Shown here: piece by piece, positions 17,004-25,966 of the stretch | Layout: every line of letters begins with the position of its first letter | Position numbering within the stretch: position 1 is the first letter of the stretch | Assembly (NCBI GenBank): GCA_002437585.1 | Contig: DJQM01000001.1 | Location: forward strand, 1 to 45,649 | Direction of reading: 5' to 3' | Source: Clostridiales bacterium UBA6386 | GTDB lineage: Bacteria; Bacillota; Clostridia; Oscillospirales; Oscillospiraceae | DNA length: 45,649 nucleotides | Translations under genes and position numbers: made by a program | The notes under the pieces: generated by a model | The model's database searches: none | What the model was told of the DNA's origin: nothing | What the model saw: only the letters and a program-made list of their open reading frames with translations

Positions 17004-17032
17004 CCCGGAATGGTGATGCCATTCCGGGCTTT
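17004..17032. terminator. Terminator between the small membrane protein gene and pepT
   Basis: Perfect 10-bp stem (17004-17013 with 17019-17028), followed by CTTTT on plus. The stem lies between two convergent genes and could serve both, though the T-run on the minus side is short. Confidence 0.75.
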
Positions 17033-17040
17033 TCACGTCT

Positions 17041-18249
17041 TTAGTCAAAGCTTGTGAGAATTTCCGCCAGCATTCCGGCGCAGAGTACCATGTCCTCCAC
17101 CGGGATATACTCGAACCGGCCATGAAAATTTTCCCCACCGGTACACAGGTTCGGACAGGGCAGCCCCATGAAGCTGAGCCTTGCCCCGTCGGTGCCGCCC
17201 CGGATGGGAACCTCCTTTGGATTCATCCCCACTGCGGCCATGGCCTTTTTCGCCCGTTCGACGATGAACATCACCGGCTCGATCTGGGAGCGCATATTGT
17301 AGTAGCTGTCCCGGATGGCCAGCTCCACCGTGCCCTTGCCGTATTTGGCGTTCAGAAAGTCCGCGGCGGCTTCCATCACCGCCTTTTTTTCGGTGAATTT
17401 TGCCCAGTCGTGATCCCGGATGATATAGTGAAGCCGACTTTCCTCTACGGTGCCGGACATTTCCGTCAGGTGGAAGAAGCCCTCGTAGCTTTCCGTGGCC
17501 TCTGGCCGCTGGTGGACGGGCAGCAGACTCTGAAATTCCATAGCCAGATATTGGGAGTTCACCATGGCATTTTTCGCCGAACCCGGATGGATATTCCGGC
17601 CATAGAAGGTAACTGCGGCACCGGCGGCGTTGAAATTCTCATACTCGATCTCCCCCACCGGGCCGCCGTCGGCGGTGTAGGCATAGTCCGCGCCGAAGCC
17701 GGCCACGTCAAAGCCATCCGCGCCCCTGCCGATTTCCTCGTCCGGGGTGAAGGCGATCTTTACCGTGGCGTGACGGCCGCCCCGGCGTAGGATTTCCTCC
17801 GCCGCGGTGAGGATTTCCGCAATGCCCGCCTTGTCGTCCGCTCCCAAAAGGGTCGTGCCGTCGGTGACGATCAGGTGCTTGCCCACATGGTTCTGAAGAG
17901 CCGGATAGTCACTCTGCCGGAGATATATCCTCTTTTCGGCGTTCAGGCACAGGTCTTCTCCGGTGTATTCCAGAATCTGCGGTCGGATATTGGCACCGCT
18001 GGCATCCGGCGAGGTGTCCATGTGGGCAATGAGGCCGATGGACGGTAAGTCCGGATCGCCGGGAATGCTGCCGTAGATGTAGCCGTTTTCGTCCATGCGG
18101 GCATCCCCGATTCCCATTTCCCCCATTTCCGCCACCAGTGCGGCTCCCAGGGCTTTCTGCTTTTCCGTCGAAGGGCAGCTTTCGCAGTGCTCGTCTGACT
18201 GGGTGTCAAAGGAAACATAACGCAAAAAACGCTCCACAACCGGTTCCAT
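17041..18249 (-). CDS. pepT: Peptidase T (tripeptidase)
   Basis: 402 residues, normal for PepT, a cytoplasmic M20 zinc tripeptidase. Metal and catalytic motifs: IAHMDTSPDASG (His76, Asp78), GADDKAGIAEIL (bridging Asp), TPDEEIGRGADGF (catalytic Glu pair), and the C-terminal GGTDGARLSFMGLPCPNLCTGG (His-containing NFHGRFE follows). GGAGGAAAACC precedes the ATG. It lies downstream of ackA, behind the ackA terminator; no separate strong promoter is visible, so it may rely on read-through. Confidence 0.96.
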   Translation of the reverse strand: MEPVVERFLRYVSFDTQSDEHCESCPSTEKQKALGAALVAEMGEMGIGDARMDENGYIYGSIPGDPDLPSIGLIAHMDTSPDASGANIRPQILEYTGEDLCLNAEKRIYLRQSDYPALQNHVGKHLIVTDGTTLLGADDKAGIAEILTAAEEILRRGGRHATVKIAFTPDEEIGRGADGFDVAGFGADYAYTADGGPVGEIEYENFNAAGAAVTFYGRNIHPGSAKNAMVNSQYLAMEFQSLLPVHQRPEATESYEGFFHLTEMSGTVEESRLHYIIRDHDWAKFTEKKAVMEAAADFLNAKYGKGTVELAIRDSYYNMRSQIEPVMFIVERAKKAMAAVGMNPKEVPIRGGTDGARLSFMGLPCPNLCTGGENFHGRFEYIPVEDMVLCAGMLAEILTSFD

Positions 18250-18271
18250 TGGTTTTCCTCCTTTTGATCGT

Positions 18272-18304
18272 AAAAGCCGCCGCGGATAACGCGGCGGCTT
18301 TTCA
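18272..18304. terminator. ackA terminator (between ackA and pepT)
   Basis: AAAAGCCGCCGCG pairs with CGCGGCGGCTTTT around a 5-nt loop (13-bp stem). It can terminate ackA transcription before pepT. Confidence 0.88.
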
Positions 18305-18323
18305 AAACGAACGTGAATTTTCC

Positions 18324-19517
18324 TTACTTGTTGGCAGCCTTGACCAGCTCGGCGGTATCCTGGGCGATCATCAGCTCTTCGTTGGTGGGCACCACCCAGA
18401 CCTGCACCTTGGAATCGGGCGTGGAGATGACCATCTCCTTGCCCCGGGTCTTGTTCCGCTCAGGATCCAGCTTCACGCCCATGAAGCCCAGGTAGTCACA
18501 GACCATTGCCCGGACTTCGCAGTCGTTCTCGCCCACACCGGCGGTGAAGGTCAGCACATCAATGCCGTTCAGCGCGGCGGCGTAAGCGCCCACATACTTG
18601 GCAACCTCGTAAGCGAACTTGTCCAGAGCCAGGATGCAGTCCTCGTTGCCCTTGGCAGCACCGTCGCCCAGGTCGCGGAAGTCGGAGGACACGCCGGACA
18701 GAGCCAGCATACCGGACTTCTTGTTCAGCATGGTCAGGCAGTCGTCCACGCTCATACCGTACTTGTTGCAGATGAACTGCACCACGCAGGCGTCGATGTC
18801 GCCGGAGCGGGTGCCCATGGGAACGCCAGCCAGAGGAGAAAGACCCATGGAGGTATCCATGCACTTACCGTCCTTGATGGCGGACAGAGAGGAGCCGTTG
18901 CCCAGATGGCAGTTGACCATCTTGAACGCCTTCTTGCCAACCAGCTCCGCGGTACGCTTGGCCACATACTTGTGAGAGGTGCCGTGGAAGCCGTAGCGGC
19001 GGATGTCGTCGTTCTTGTAATACTCGGTGGGGATGGCGTAGCGGTAAGCCTTAGGGGGCATGGTCATATGGAAGGCGGTGTCGAACACAGCCACCTGAGG
19101 GGTCTTGGGCATGACCGCCTGGCAGGCACGGATGCCCATCAGGTTAGCGGGGTTGTGCAGGGGACCCAGGGGGATGCACTTCTCAATGGCCTTGATAACC
19201 TCGTCGTCGATGATGCAGGAATCGGAGAACTCCATACCACCGTGCAGAACCCGGTGGCCAACGGCATCGATCTCGTCCACGGACTTGATCACACCGTACT
19301 CAGGGTCAACCAGAATGTCCAGCACCGCGGCGATGGCCTCGGAGTGGGTGGGCATGGGAATGTCCTTGGTGACCTTCTTGTCGCCGGTCTTGTGGGTCAG
19401 ACGGCCGTCGATGTAAATACGCTCGCACAGACCCTTTGCGGACACCACGCCGGTGTCGGGATCCATCAGCTGATACTTCAGGCTGGAGGAACCGGCATTG
19501 ATAATCAGAATGTTCAT
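18324..19517 (-). CDS. ackA: Acetate kinase
   Basis: 397 residues, the standard length. It interconverts acetyl phosphate plus ADP with acetate plus ATP, the ATP-yielding end of mixed-acid fermentation. Signature regions: MNILIINAGSSSLKYQL at the N-terminus, VGHRVLHGGMEFSDS, FDTAFHMTMPPKAYRYAIP, YGFHGTSHKYV, CHLGNGSSLSAI and FTAGVGEND. A TTAGGAGG ribosome binding site precedes the ATG. No pta gene adjoins it. It is divergent from tmcAL, whose product consumes acetate. Confidence 0.98.
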   Translation of the reverse strand: MNILIINAGSSSLKYQLMDPDTGVVSAKGLCERIYIDGRLTHKTGDKKVTKDIPMPTHSEAIAAVLDILVDPEYGVIKSVDEIDAVGHRVLHGGMEFSDSCIIDDEVIKAIEKCIPLGPLHNPANLMGIRACQAVMPKTPQVAVFDTAFHMTMPPKAYRYAIPTEYYKNDDIRRYGFHGTSHKYVAKRTAELVGKKAFKMVNCHLGNGSSLSAIKDGKCMDTSMGLSPLAGVPMGTRSGDIDACVVQFICNKYGMSVDDCLTMLNKKSGMLALSGVSSDFRDLGDGAAKGNEDCILALDKFAYEVAKYVGAYAAALNGIDVLTFTAGVGENDCEVRAMVCDYLGFMGVKLDPERNKTRGKEMVISTPDSKVQVWVVPTNEELMIAQDTAELVKAANK

Positions 19518-19587
19518 GGGAATCTGCCTCCTAAAATTTTTATTTCCTTGTTGGGGACTTTATGATATGATAACCATAGCTGGCTTT

Positions 19588-19616
19588 ATTATATTGCATT
19601 TTTCCGGATTTCTCAA
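19588..19616 (-). promoter_or_regulatory. Promoter of ackA
   Basis: On the minus strand TTGAGA (19611-19616), 17-nt spacer, perfect TATAAT (19588-19593). Leader about 65 nt. Confidence 0.85.
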
Positions 19617-19657
19617 GCCCTGAAACGGAAAAATTTCGGGAAGGAGGAAAAATTTCC

Positions 19658-20818
19658 ATGAATGTGGGAATTATCTGTGAGTATAACCCCTTTCACCTGG
19701 GGCATCGGAAGCAAATTGTCCGCATTCGGGAGGATTTTGGAGCCGATACCGGTGTGGTATGCGCCATGAGCGGCAATTTTGTCCAGCGGGGACACCCGGC
19801 AATCTTTGACAAAATGCGCCGGGCGGAGGCCGCCGTCCGGTGCGGAGCCGACCTGGTAGTAGAACTGCCCGCTCCTGTATGCCTGTCTTCGGCGGAGGGC
19901 TTTGCGATGGGCGGCGTGTCCATTCTCTCCCGGCTGTGCGACGGCCTGTGCTTCGGGGCAGAGACGACGGACGCGGAGGCACTTTCCGCCGCCGCTCAGG
20001 CACTTCTGAGCGAGGACTTTTCTCCCCTTCTCCGGGAGCGGCTGGCAAGCGGAAAATCCTTCCCTGCTGCCCGTCAGGCGGCGTTGACGGCGATGGGACT
20101 GCCCGGCTCTCTGCTGGAAACACCCAACAACATTCTGGCGGTGGAATACTGCAAGGCCATCCTTGCACAAGGCTCTCCCATGAAGCCCCTGCCCATCCGG
20201 CGAGAGGGCAGCTACCACGCACAGACACCGGATGCCGCAAATCCCTCCGCCTCTTCCCTACGGCTTCAATTGGAGCAAGGAGCGGACATTTCCCCCTATC
20301 TTCCCCAGGCGGCTGTCCGGTGCTTTGAAAACGCCCCCATGCACACCCTGAAAGCAGGGCAGCGGGCGGTGCTCTATCGTCTTCGCACCATGACGGAAGC
20401 GGAATTTGCGGCTCTGCCCTTCGGCAGCGAGGGGCTTTGGCGAAAGCTCATGCGCGCTGCTCGGCAGGAGGCCAGCCTGGAAGTCCTGGCCACCGCCGTA
20501 AAATCCAAACGCTACACCCGAACCCGGATCGACCGGATGATCCTGTGCGCCTGTCTTGGCATCACTCAGGCTCAGATGGAGGCGGAAGCTCCCTATGTCC
20601 GGGTGCTGGCCTTCAACGACCGGGGGCGGAAAATTCTGAAGGCCGTCAAAAAGCAGGGCTTCTTCCGCAACGCCGGGGAGCCTGTAGACCACCCTTTCCA
20701 GGATCTGGAGCGGCGATGGGAAAACCTCTATCCCCTGTTCCGGGTGGACGCGCCCGGTGTACCCGGTGGGAATCTGCGGGAACGGCTATTCTATCCGCCA
20801 AAATTCACAAATCCGTGA
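19658..20818 (+). CDS. tmcAL: tRNA(Met) cytidine acetate ligase
   Basis: 386 residues. TmcAL (formerly YlbM) activates acetate with ATP and acetylates C34 in the wobble position of elongator tRNA-Met, giving ac4C. The nucleotidyltransferase HxGH motif is at residues 13-16 (EYNPFHLGH), followed by MSGNFVQRGHPAIFDK, ADLVVELP and FGAETTD, all typical. A GGAGG ribosome binding site lies about 10 nt before the ATG. Its location back to back with ackA fits its need for acetate. No clear promoter was identified in the short space before it. Confidence 0.94.
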   Translation: MNVGIICEYNPFHLGHRKQIVRIREDFGADTGVVCAMSGNFVQRGHPAIFDKMRRAEAAVRCGADLVVELPAPVCLSSAEGFAMGGVSILSRLCDGLCFGAETTDAEALSAAAQALLSEDFSPLLRERLASGKSFPAARQAALTAMGLPGSLLETPNNILAVEYCKAILAQGSPMKPLPIRREGSYHAQTPDAANPSASSLRLQLEQGADISPYLPQAAVRCFENAPMHTLKAGQRAVLYRLRTMTEAEFAALPFGSEGLWRKLMRAARQEASLEVLATAVKSKRYTRTRIDRMILCACLGITQAQMEAEAPYVRVLAFNDRGRKILKAVKKQGFFRNAGEPVDHPFQDLERRWENLYPLFRVDAPGVPGGNLRERLFYPPKFTNP

Positions 20819-20847
20819 TAGACTTTTCCAGCCTTTCCTGGTAGAAT
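20819..20847 (+). promoter_or_regulatory. Probable promoter of the rhomboid-like gene
   Basis: TAGACT (20819-20824), 17-nt spacer, TAGAAT (20842-20847). Moderate match to consensus. Confidence 0.5.
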
Positions 20848-20877
20848 GGGAGCAATATGACTATTGGAGGCTCTGCC

Positions 20878-21744
20878 ATGAAAAACCTTCGCAGAAAGTT
20901 TGAGCTTTACTGCTACCAAAACCGGAATAAAGGCATTCCCAACCTGATGCTTTACATCGTCCTGGGCACCGCCGTGGTGTACGTCATGAGCCGGATGTAC
21001 GGAAATTCTTTTCTCTACTACCTGCTCTGCTTTGATCGTGGTTCCATTTTACAGGGTCAGGTCTGGCGGCTCATCACCTATCCCCTGACCTACAGCGCGG
21101 GCAATCTGCTGCTGACCGCCGTGTCCCTGTTCTGCTACTACTCTCTGGGACGAGCCATGGAAAATATCTGGGGCACCCTCCGGTTTAACCTCTACTATCT
21201 GTCCGGCGTGGTGATGATGGATGTCTACTGTCTGCTCTTCGGCGGGCAGGCGGATGTGGCTTATCTGAACCTGAGCCTGTTCCTGGCCTACGCCACCCTG
21301 TTCCCGGATGCCCACTTCCTGCTGTTCTTCATCATTCCCGTGAAGGCCTGGATCTTCGCCCTCATCGACCTGGTGCTCGTGGTCGTGGGTCTGGTGTCCT
21401 ACCCCTTCCCCTACAACCTGTTTTCTGTGGTGTCCCTGGCCAACTACTTCCTGTTCTTCGGAAAAGACGTGCTGAACGTGATCCCCATGAGCTGGCGAAC
21501 CAATGCCTCCCGACTGCTTCGCCGGAAGTCCCCCACGCGGAAGAAGGCCAAGGTAATCCGCTTCGATGCCGGCTCCTACGAGGCCAGCCACGCCGCCCCC
21601 AAGGCTCCCTACACCCACAAGTGTACGGTCTGCGGCCGGACGGATGTGTCCAACCCAGAGCTGGAATTCCGCTACTGCTCCAAGTGCAAGGGCTACTACT
21701 GCTACTGCCAGGATCATATCAATAACCACGTTCATATTCAGTAA
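20878..21744 (+). CDS. Rhomboid-like membrane protein (predicted pseudoprotease) with C-terminal zinc finger
   Basis: 288 residues. The ATG at 20878 sits 8 nt after GGAGG (20871 region) and is preferred over an upstream in-frame ATG at 20857. Five to six membrane helices follow the rhomboid pattern, with the loop motif GQVWRLITYPLTY and the GRAMENIWG segment. The GxSG catalytic motif is not present at the expected helix (NLSLFLAYATLFPDA), so it is probably not a protease. After about residue 205 comes a basic linker, then a CxxC-x~17-CxxC-type cluster (KCTVCG.., RYCSKCKGYYCYC, with HINNH), a likely zinc ribbon in the cytoplasm. Role unknown. Confidence 0.8.
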   Translation: MKNLRRKFELYCYQNRNKGIPNLMLYIVLGTAVVYVMSRMYGNSFLYYLLCFDRGSILQGQVWRLITYPLTYSAGNLLLTAVSLFCYYSLGRAMENIWGTLRFNLYYLSGVVMMDVYCLLFGGQADVAYLNLSLFLAYATLFPDAHFLLFFIIPVKAWIFALIDLVLVVVGLVSYPFPYNLFSVVSLANYFLFFGKDVLNVIPMSWRTNASRLLRRKSPTRKKAKVIRFDAGSYEASHAAPKAPYTHKCTVCGRTDVSNPELEFRYCSKCKGYYCYCQDHINNHVHIQ

Positions 21745-21751
21745 ACACTTC

Positions 21752-21781
21752 CCCGGCACCTGCGGTGCCGGGTTCTCTTTT
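21752..21781 (+). terminator. Terminator after the rhomboid-like gene
   Basis: Perfect 9-bp GC-rich stem (21752-21760 with 21764-21772), 3-nt loop, followed by TTCTCTTTT. Confidence 0.75.
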
Positions 21782-21830
21782 CCCTCCAGCGGCCATAGGA
21801 TGTTCCATACTCTGTACTTGAGGTGGTACT

Positions 21831-22457
21831 ATGGAACTGACTGCAAACCGTATTGTTCTCCGGGGAAGCCTGGGCTGCCTTCCCCAATTTTCCCACGAAA
21901 ACCACGGCCGCCGTTTCTTTCGGTTTCCCCTGGAGGTGCCCCGGCTGTCCGGCACGGTGGACACCCTGCCCATCATCGCCCAGGAGGAAATTCTCAACGA
22001 AACGGAGCTGTCCGACGGGGAAATGCTCACCGTCACCGGACAGGTGCGCTCCCACAACCTCCGGGAAAACGGCCGGAGAAGGCTGCTGATTTTTGTCTTC
22101 GCCAGCCAGATCGTCTGCGAGGATGGGGTGCCCGTCAATGAAGTCACCCTGGAAGGCCCCCTGTGTCGGGAACCGATCTATCGCCGGACACCCCTGGGAC
22201 GGGAAATCTGCGATGTGATGCTGGCCGTGCCCAGACCCTTCCGCCGGGCGGATTACCTGCCCTGCATTCTCTGGGGCAAAACCGCCCAGGAATGCGCCCA
22301 GCTCCATACCCGGGACGTGCTGCAAATTCTTGGACGGCTCCAGAGCCGGGGCTACACCAAGGTGACGGAAACCGGTAGCGAAAACCGCACGGCCTACGAA
22401 ATTTCCGCTCTGGAGGCCTATCGGATTTTCCCGGAGGAAGAAAACTGCGGATTGTAA
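21831..22457 (+). CDS. SSB-like protein with two OB folds
   Basis: 208 residues. The first half (about 1-110) looks like an OB fold (IVLRGSLGCLPQF, RRFFRFPLEVPRLSGTVDTLPII, TVTGQVRSHN). The second half (about 115-200) resembles a single-stranded DNA-binding or PriB-like OB domain (NEVTLEGPLCREPIYRRTPLGREICDVMLAV in parts, ADYLPCILWGKTAQ, GRLQSRGYTK). It lacks the acidic SSB C-terminal tip, so it is not the main replicative SSB. Nucleic-acid binding is inferred from fold. Located just before nth, which hints at a DNA maintenance role. Confidence 0.75.
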   Translation: MELTANRIVLRGSLGCLPQFSHENHGRRFFRFPLEVPRLSGTVDTLPIIAQEEILNETELSDGEMLTVTGQVRSHNLRENGRRRLLIFVFASQIVCEDGVPVNEVTLEGPLCREPIYRRTPLGREICDVMLAVPRPFRRADYLPCILWGKTAQECAQLHTRDVLQILGRLQSRGYTKVTETGSENRTAYEISALEAYRIFPEEENCGL

Positions 22458-22506
22458 TTTCCCGGATTTCCTGCTATAATGGCCAAAAAGAAAGGAAGCC
22501 CCAAGT

Positions 22507-23139
22507 ATGGAAGAGAAAGTAAATGCCATCATTGCCATTTTGAAGCAGCGTTACGGCAGTGCCCCCTGCGCCCTGCACTATCAGAAGGACTACGAGCTGA
22601 TGATTGCCGTTCGCTTATCCGCCCAGTGTACCGATGCCCGGGTGAACCTGGTCACTCCGGCTCTATTTGCCGCCTACCCCACTCTGGAGGCTATGGCAAA
22701 CGCGGATATCTCCCATGTGGAGGAACTGGTGCATTCCTGCGGCTTCTACAAGCACAAGGCCAGGGACATTGTCCTGGCCTGTCAGATGCTCCTGAACACC
22801 TACGGCGGCAAGGTGCCTGACACCATGGAGGAACTGCTGAAAATTCCCGGGGTAGGCCGGAAAACCGCCAATCTGCTGCTGGGCGACCTGTACGGCACGC
22901 CGGGCAGCGTGGTCTGCGACACCCACTGCATCCGCGTCTGCGGAAGACTTGGCCTGTCTCACGGCAAGGATCCGGAAAAGGTGGAGCGGCAGCTTCGAGC
23001 CATTCTTCCCCCGGAGGAAAGCAGCGACTTCTGTCACCGGATTGTCCTCTTCGGCCGGGACTGCTGCACCGCAAGGAATCCGGACTGCGGCCACTGCCCT
23101 CTGGTTCCCTACTGCAAGGCATTCAACCCGGAAGCATAA
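22507..23139 (+). CDS. nth: Endonuclease III
   Basis: 210 residues, normal for Nth, the base-excision repair glycosylase/AP lyase for oxidised pyrimidines. The helix-hairpin-helix with catalytic lysine (KIPGVGRKTANLLLG), the catalytic aspartate region (SVVCDTHCIRVCGRLGL), and the [4Fe-4S] loop Cys-x6-Cys-x2-Cys-x5-Cys (CTARNPDCGHCPLVPYC) are all intact. GGAAGCCCC precedes the ATG. Immediately upstream is the SSB-like gene. Confidence 0.96.
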   Translation: MEEKVNAIIAILKQRYGSAPCALHYQKDYELMIAVRLSAQCTDARVNLVTPALFAAYPTLEAMANADISHVEELVHSCGFYKHKARDIVLACQMLLNTYGGKVPDTMEELLKIPGVGRKTANLLLGDLYGTPGSVVCDTHCIRVCGRLGLSHGKDPEKVERQLRAILPPEESSDFCHRIVLFGRDCCTARNPDCGHCPLVPYCKAFNPEA

Positions 23140-23192
23140 AGGCATAACTCCCTCCCGCGTCTGCATAGATTGTGGACAAGGGAGGGATTCTT

Positions 23193-24746
23193 TTGTCCAG
23201 ACGGCTTCCCATTTTTTATTCCGCACTGCTGCTCACCGGGGTCAATCTGCTGCTCCGGCTGGCGGGCACGTCCTTTCAGGTCTATCTTTCCGGCCGGATC
23301 GGCCCGGAGGGCATTGGGCTGCTGCAGCTGGTGCTGTCCGTAGGTTCTCTGTCCCTGGTTGCCGGCATCGCCGGCGTGCGCACCGCCGCCATGTACCTGA
23401 CCGCCGAGGAGCTGGGGAAGAATCGGACGGAAAACGTGACCCACGCACTTTCCGCCTGCTTTGTCTACAGCATTCTTTGCAGCAGCTGCGCCGCCCTGAT
23501 TCTCTACCGGCTGGCTCCCTGGCTGGCAGACTTCTGGATCGGGAATACCCAGACTGCGGGTGCGCTGCGGCTGCTGGCGGCCTTTCTGCCGCTGACCTGC
23601 CTTTGCTGCGTGATGACGGGCTATTTCACCGCTGCGAACCGGATCGGAACTCTGGCCGCCGTGGAGGTTGCCGAGCAGCTGTGCTCCATGGGGCTGACCA
23701 TGCTGGCATTGAAGCTTTGGGCGGGTGCCAGCGCCGTCCGAGCCTGCCTGTGCGTGATTCTGGGAAGCAGTCTGGGCAGCTGTCTGACCCTGGGCTGTCT
23801 GATGGTTCTGCGGCAAAGGGAGCATCCAAAAGCCGGAAAGGCACCCCAAATCGGCCAGCGGCTATGCCGGATCGCCCTGCCCCTGGCAGCGGCAGATATT
23901 CTGAAAGCCGGGATCAGCACCGCCGAAAATCTGATGGTGCCCAAACGTCTGGCTCGGAATCCGGCCGTTTCCAATCCCCTGGCCAGCTTTGGCATGGTCA
24001 GCGGCATGACCTTTCCCCTTCTCATGTTCCCGGCCTGCATTCTGTTTGGTCTGGCAGAGCTTCTGATTCCGGAGCTTGCCCGATGCGCCGCCGGCGGAAA
24101 CGAAAATCGGATTCAACACCTCGTCCGCCGGAGTCTGAAAGCGTCGCTCCTGTACGCCCTGGCGGTTTCCGGGCTGCTGCTGCTCCTGGCTCGATCCCTT
24201 TGCCTCCGATTCTATGGCAGCGAGGAAGCGACACTGTCCCTTCGCCGGTACGCGCCGCTGATTCCTATGCTCTACTGCGATGCCATCATCGATGCCATGA
24301 CCAAGGGACTGGGTCAGCAGCGTGCCTGCGTGCGCTACAACATTCTCACCTCCGCCATGGACGTGGGGATGCTCTTCGTGCTGCTGCCGCGCTGCGGAAT
24401 GCAGGGGTATTTCCTCAGTTTTTTGATTTCTCATGGGGTGAATTTTCTGCTGAGCCTCCGGCGGCTGCTGAAAATCTCCCAGGTTTCCCTGCCCCTGGGC
24501 ACCATCGGAAAGGCACTGGCATCCGCCCTTCTTTCTTATCGCATTGCCGCCCTGGCATCCGGAACCGCTGCTTCCTGTGCGCTCTTTTTGATCCTTCTCG
24601 GAAGCCTCCTGTGGCTGCTGGGCGTCATATCCTCCCGGGATCTAAACTGGCTCCGGGGCATTCTGGGCGCGAAAAAAACAGAGCCAGGCCGGAAGCCTGA
24701 CTCTGTAATATTGGCAAATTATGCCTTCTTTTTCTTCTTGCTCTGA
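23193..24746 (+). CDS. Oligosaccharide flippase / SpoVB-MATE-like membrane protein
   Basis: 517 residues from a TTG start at 23193, which has AAGGGAGGG about 6 nt upstream. A GTG at 23172 is also in frame but has no ribosome binding site. About 13-14 hydrophobic segments and the N-terminal pattern GTSFQVYLSGRIGPEGIGLLQL place it in the MOP superfamily, near polysaccharide flippases and SpoVB. Substrate (lipid-linked glycan?) is not readable. The last codons pass through the terminator of the opposing ABC operon and end 28 nt inside the 3' end of its permease gene; the encoded tail (EPGRKPDSV..YAFFFFLL) is therefore dictated by the opposite strand. Confidence 0.85.
   Translation: MSRRLPIFYSALLLTGVNLLLRLAGTSFQVYLSGRIGPEGIGLLQLVLSVGSLSLVAGIAGVRTAAMYLTAEELGKNRTENVTHALSACFVYSILCSSCAALILYRLAPWLADFWIGNTQTAGALRLLAAFLPLTCLCCVMTGYFTAANRIGTLAAVEVAEQLCSMGLTMLALKLWAGASAVRACLCVILGSSLGSCLTLGCLMVLRQREHPKAGKAPQIGQRLCRIALPLAAADILKAGISTAENLMVPKRLARNPAVSNPLASFGMVSGMTFPLLMFPACILFGLAELLIPELARCAAGGNENRIQHLVRRSLKASLLYALAVSGLLLLLARSLCLRFYGSEEATLSLRRYAPLIPMLYCDAIIDAMTKGLGQQRACVRYNILTSAMDVGMLFVLLPRCGMQGYFLSFLISHGVNFLLSLRRLLKISQVSLPLGTIGKALASALLSYRIAALASGTAASCALFLILLGSLLWLLGVISSRDLNWLRGILGAKKTEPGRKPDSVILANYAFFFFLL
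24672..24706 (-). terminator. Terminator of the ABC importer operon
   Basis: On the minus strand a 12-bp stem with one mismatch (24695-24706 with 24678-24689), followed by TTTTTTT. It lies inside the 3' coding end of the opposing flippase gene. Confidence 0.82.
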
Positions 24747-25966
24747 ACGCCGCTCCACGCGTGCATGACCAGTGCCAGGGCGATCACGCCGTAGGAGATA
24801 AACACCCGGAAGTATTCGCCGATGGCCGCGTCGCCGAACAGGTTCTTACCGGCAGAGGGTGCCACGATGAACAGCAGGTGGAACAGGATACAGCCCAGAA
24901 GTGCCTGGCCGTTGGTGGCCTTCCGAATGGAAGCACCGCCCACCAGGATGGCCGCGCCGGCGTACAGACCCACCTGCTCGTGGGCACCGTAGGTCTGGAA
25001 GGAACCCATGTTCTGGACGAAAATCAGCTGACCCCATCCTGCCAGCACCGTGGAGATCACGATGGCGGTCACACGAACCTTGTCCACATTGATGCCGGAG
25101 ACATTAGCAACCGTCCGGCTCTGACCAACCGCCCGGAACTGCTGACCAAGTCTTGTCTTCATCAGGGCATTGTTGAACAGGCACAGCAGTGCCACCGCCA
25201 GGAATGTGACCATGGGTACCTTGACCATAGCAAACAGGGCTGCCACGGCGGGAATCTGATAGACAAGGCAAGCAGCGGCGCAAATGCCAACCGTCACAAG
25301 CGTCTTTTTCTTATCGGACTTCTTCAGCAGGAGCCTCGCTACCGCGCACACCACGAACAGGCCGCAGAAGACATACAGTCCGGTGCCGAAGGGCACGTTC
25401 CAGATGCCGTCCAGAGCGTACTTGAAGCCCCGGTCGGTGGACAGGTCGATGGTGTTGGCAACGCCAGTGGAGCCTTTGATGACCAGGCCAGGGGCGTTCA
25501 GGGGAATCAGGTTGCCGAAAATGAACAGGAACAGCAGCTGATACAGACCGTTGGCAAAGTAGCCAAGGATCAGGCCGCCGATCATTTCCTGACCCTTCAT
25601 CTTGTTCAGCAGATTGCCGATGAGATAGCCGAAGAAACCGGCAATGGGCACGGTCATCAGCATGGCCACCAGGAAGCCGCCAAGGCCGCTGATGCCCCAC
25701 TCAATGACCCACAGGGCGGAAATCTGAGCCGCCATGGCACCGATGGTGATGGCGAAGTTAATGCCCATGCCCGCGATAATGGGCAGGATCAGAGCCAGAA
25801 CAATGAAGGCGTTCCGGCTGAGCCGTCCGAACAGCTCATACATGACATAGGGAACGGTCTGTCCGCTGAAAATCAGGCAGATGATACACAGCACCACGAA
25901 CATGATGGTAACTGCATTGGCGCGCAGCAGTGCGCCGATATCGTATTTCTTACGCAGATCATGCAC
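24719..25966 (-). CDS. ABC transporter permease (BMP/RbsC-like), second permease
   Basis: 415 residues with 10 or so membrane helices, belonging to the branched-chain/ribose-type permease family used with BMP-type lipoproteins. The GTG at 25966 has GGAGG 8 nt upstream; a GTG at 25975 overlaps that ribosome binding site and was rejected. Typical segments: GLILGYFANGLYQ, ALMKTRLGQQFRAVGQSR with VANVSGINVDKVR (coupling-loop region), and GAAILVGGASIRKA. It is translationally coupled to the first permease (8-nt overlap) and ends with a lysine-rich tail. Forms the channel heterodimer with it. Confidence 0.9.
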   Translation of the reverse strand: MHDLRKKYDIGALLRANAVTIMFVVLCIICLIFSGQTVPYVMYELFGRLSRNAFIVLALILPIIAGMGINFAITIGAMAAQISALWVIEWGISGLGGFLVAMLMTVPIAGFFGYLIGNLLNKMKGQEMIGGLILGYFANGLYQLLFLFIFGNLIPLNAPGLVIKGSTGVANTIDLSTDRGFKYALDGIWNVPFGTGLYVFCGLFVVCAVARLLLKKSDKKKTLVTVGICAAACLVYQIPAVAALFAMVKVPMVTFLAVALLCLFNNALMKTRLGQQFRAVGQSRTVANVSGINVDKVRVTAIVISTVLAGWGQLIFVQNMGSFQTYGAHEQVGLYAGAAILVGGASIRKATNGQALLGCILFHLLFIVAPSAGKNLFGDAAIGEYFRVFISYGVIALALVMHAWSGVQSKKKKKA

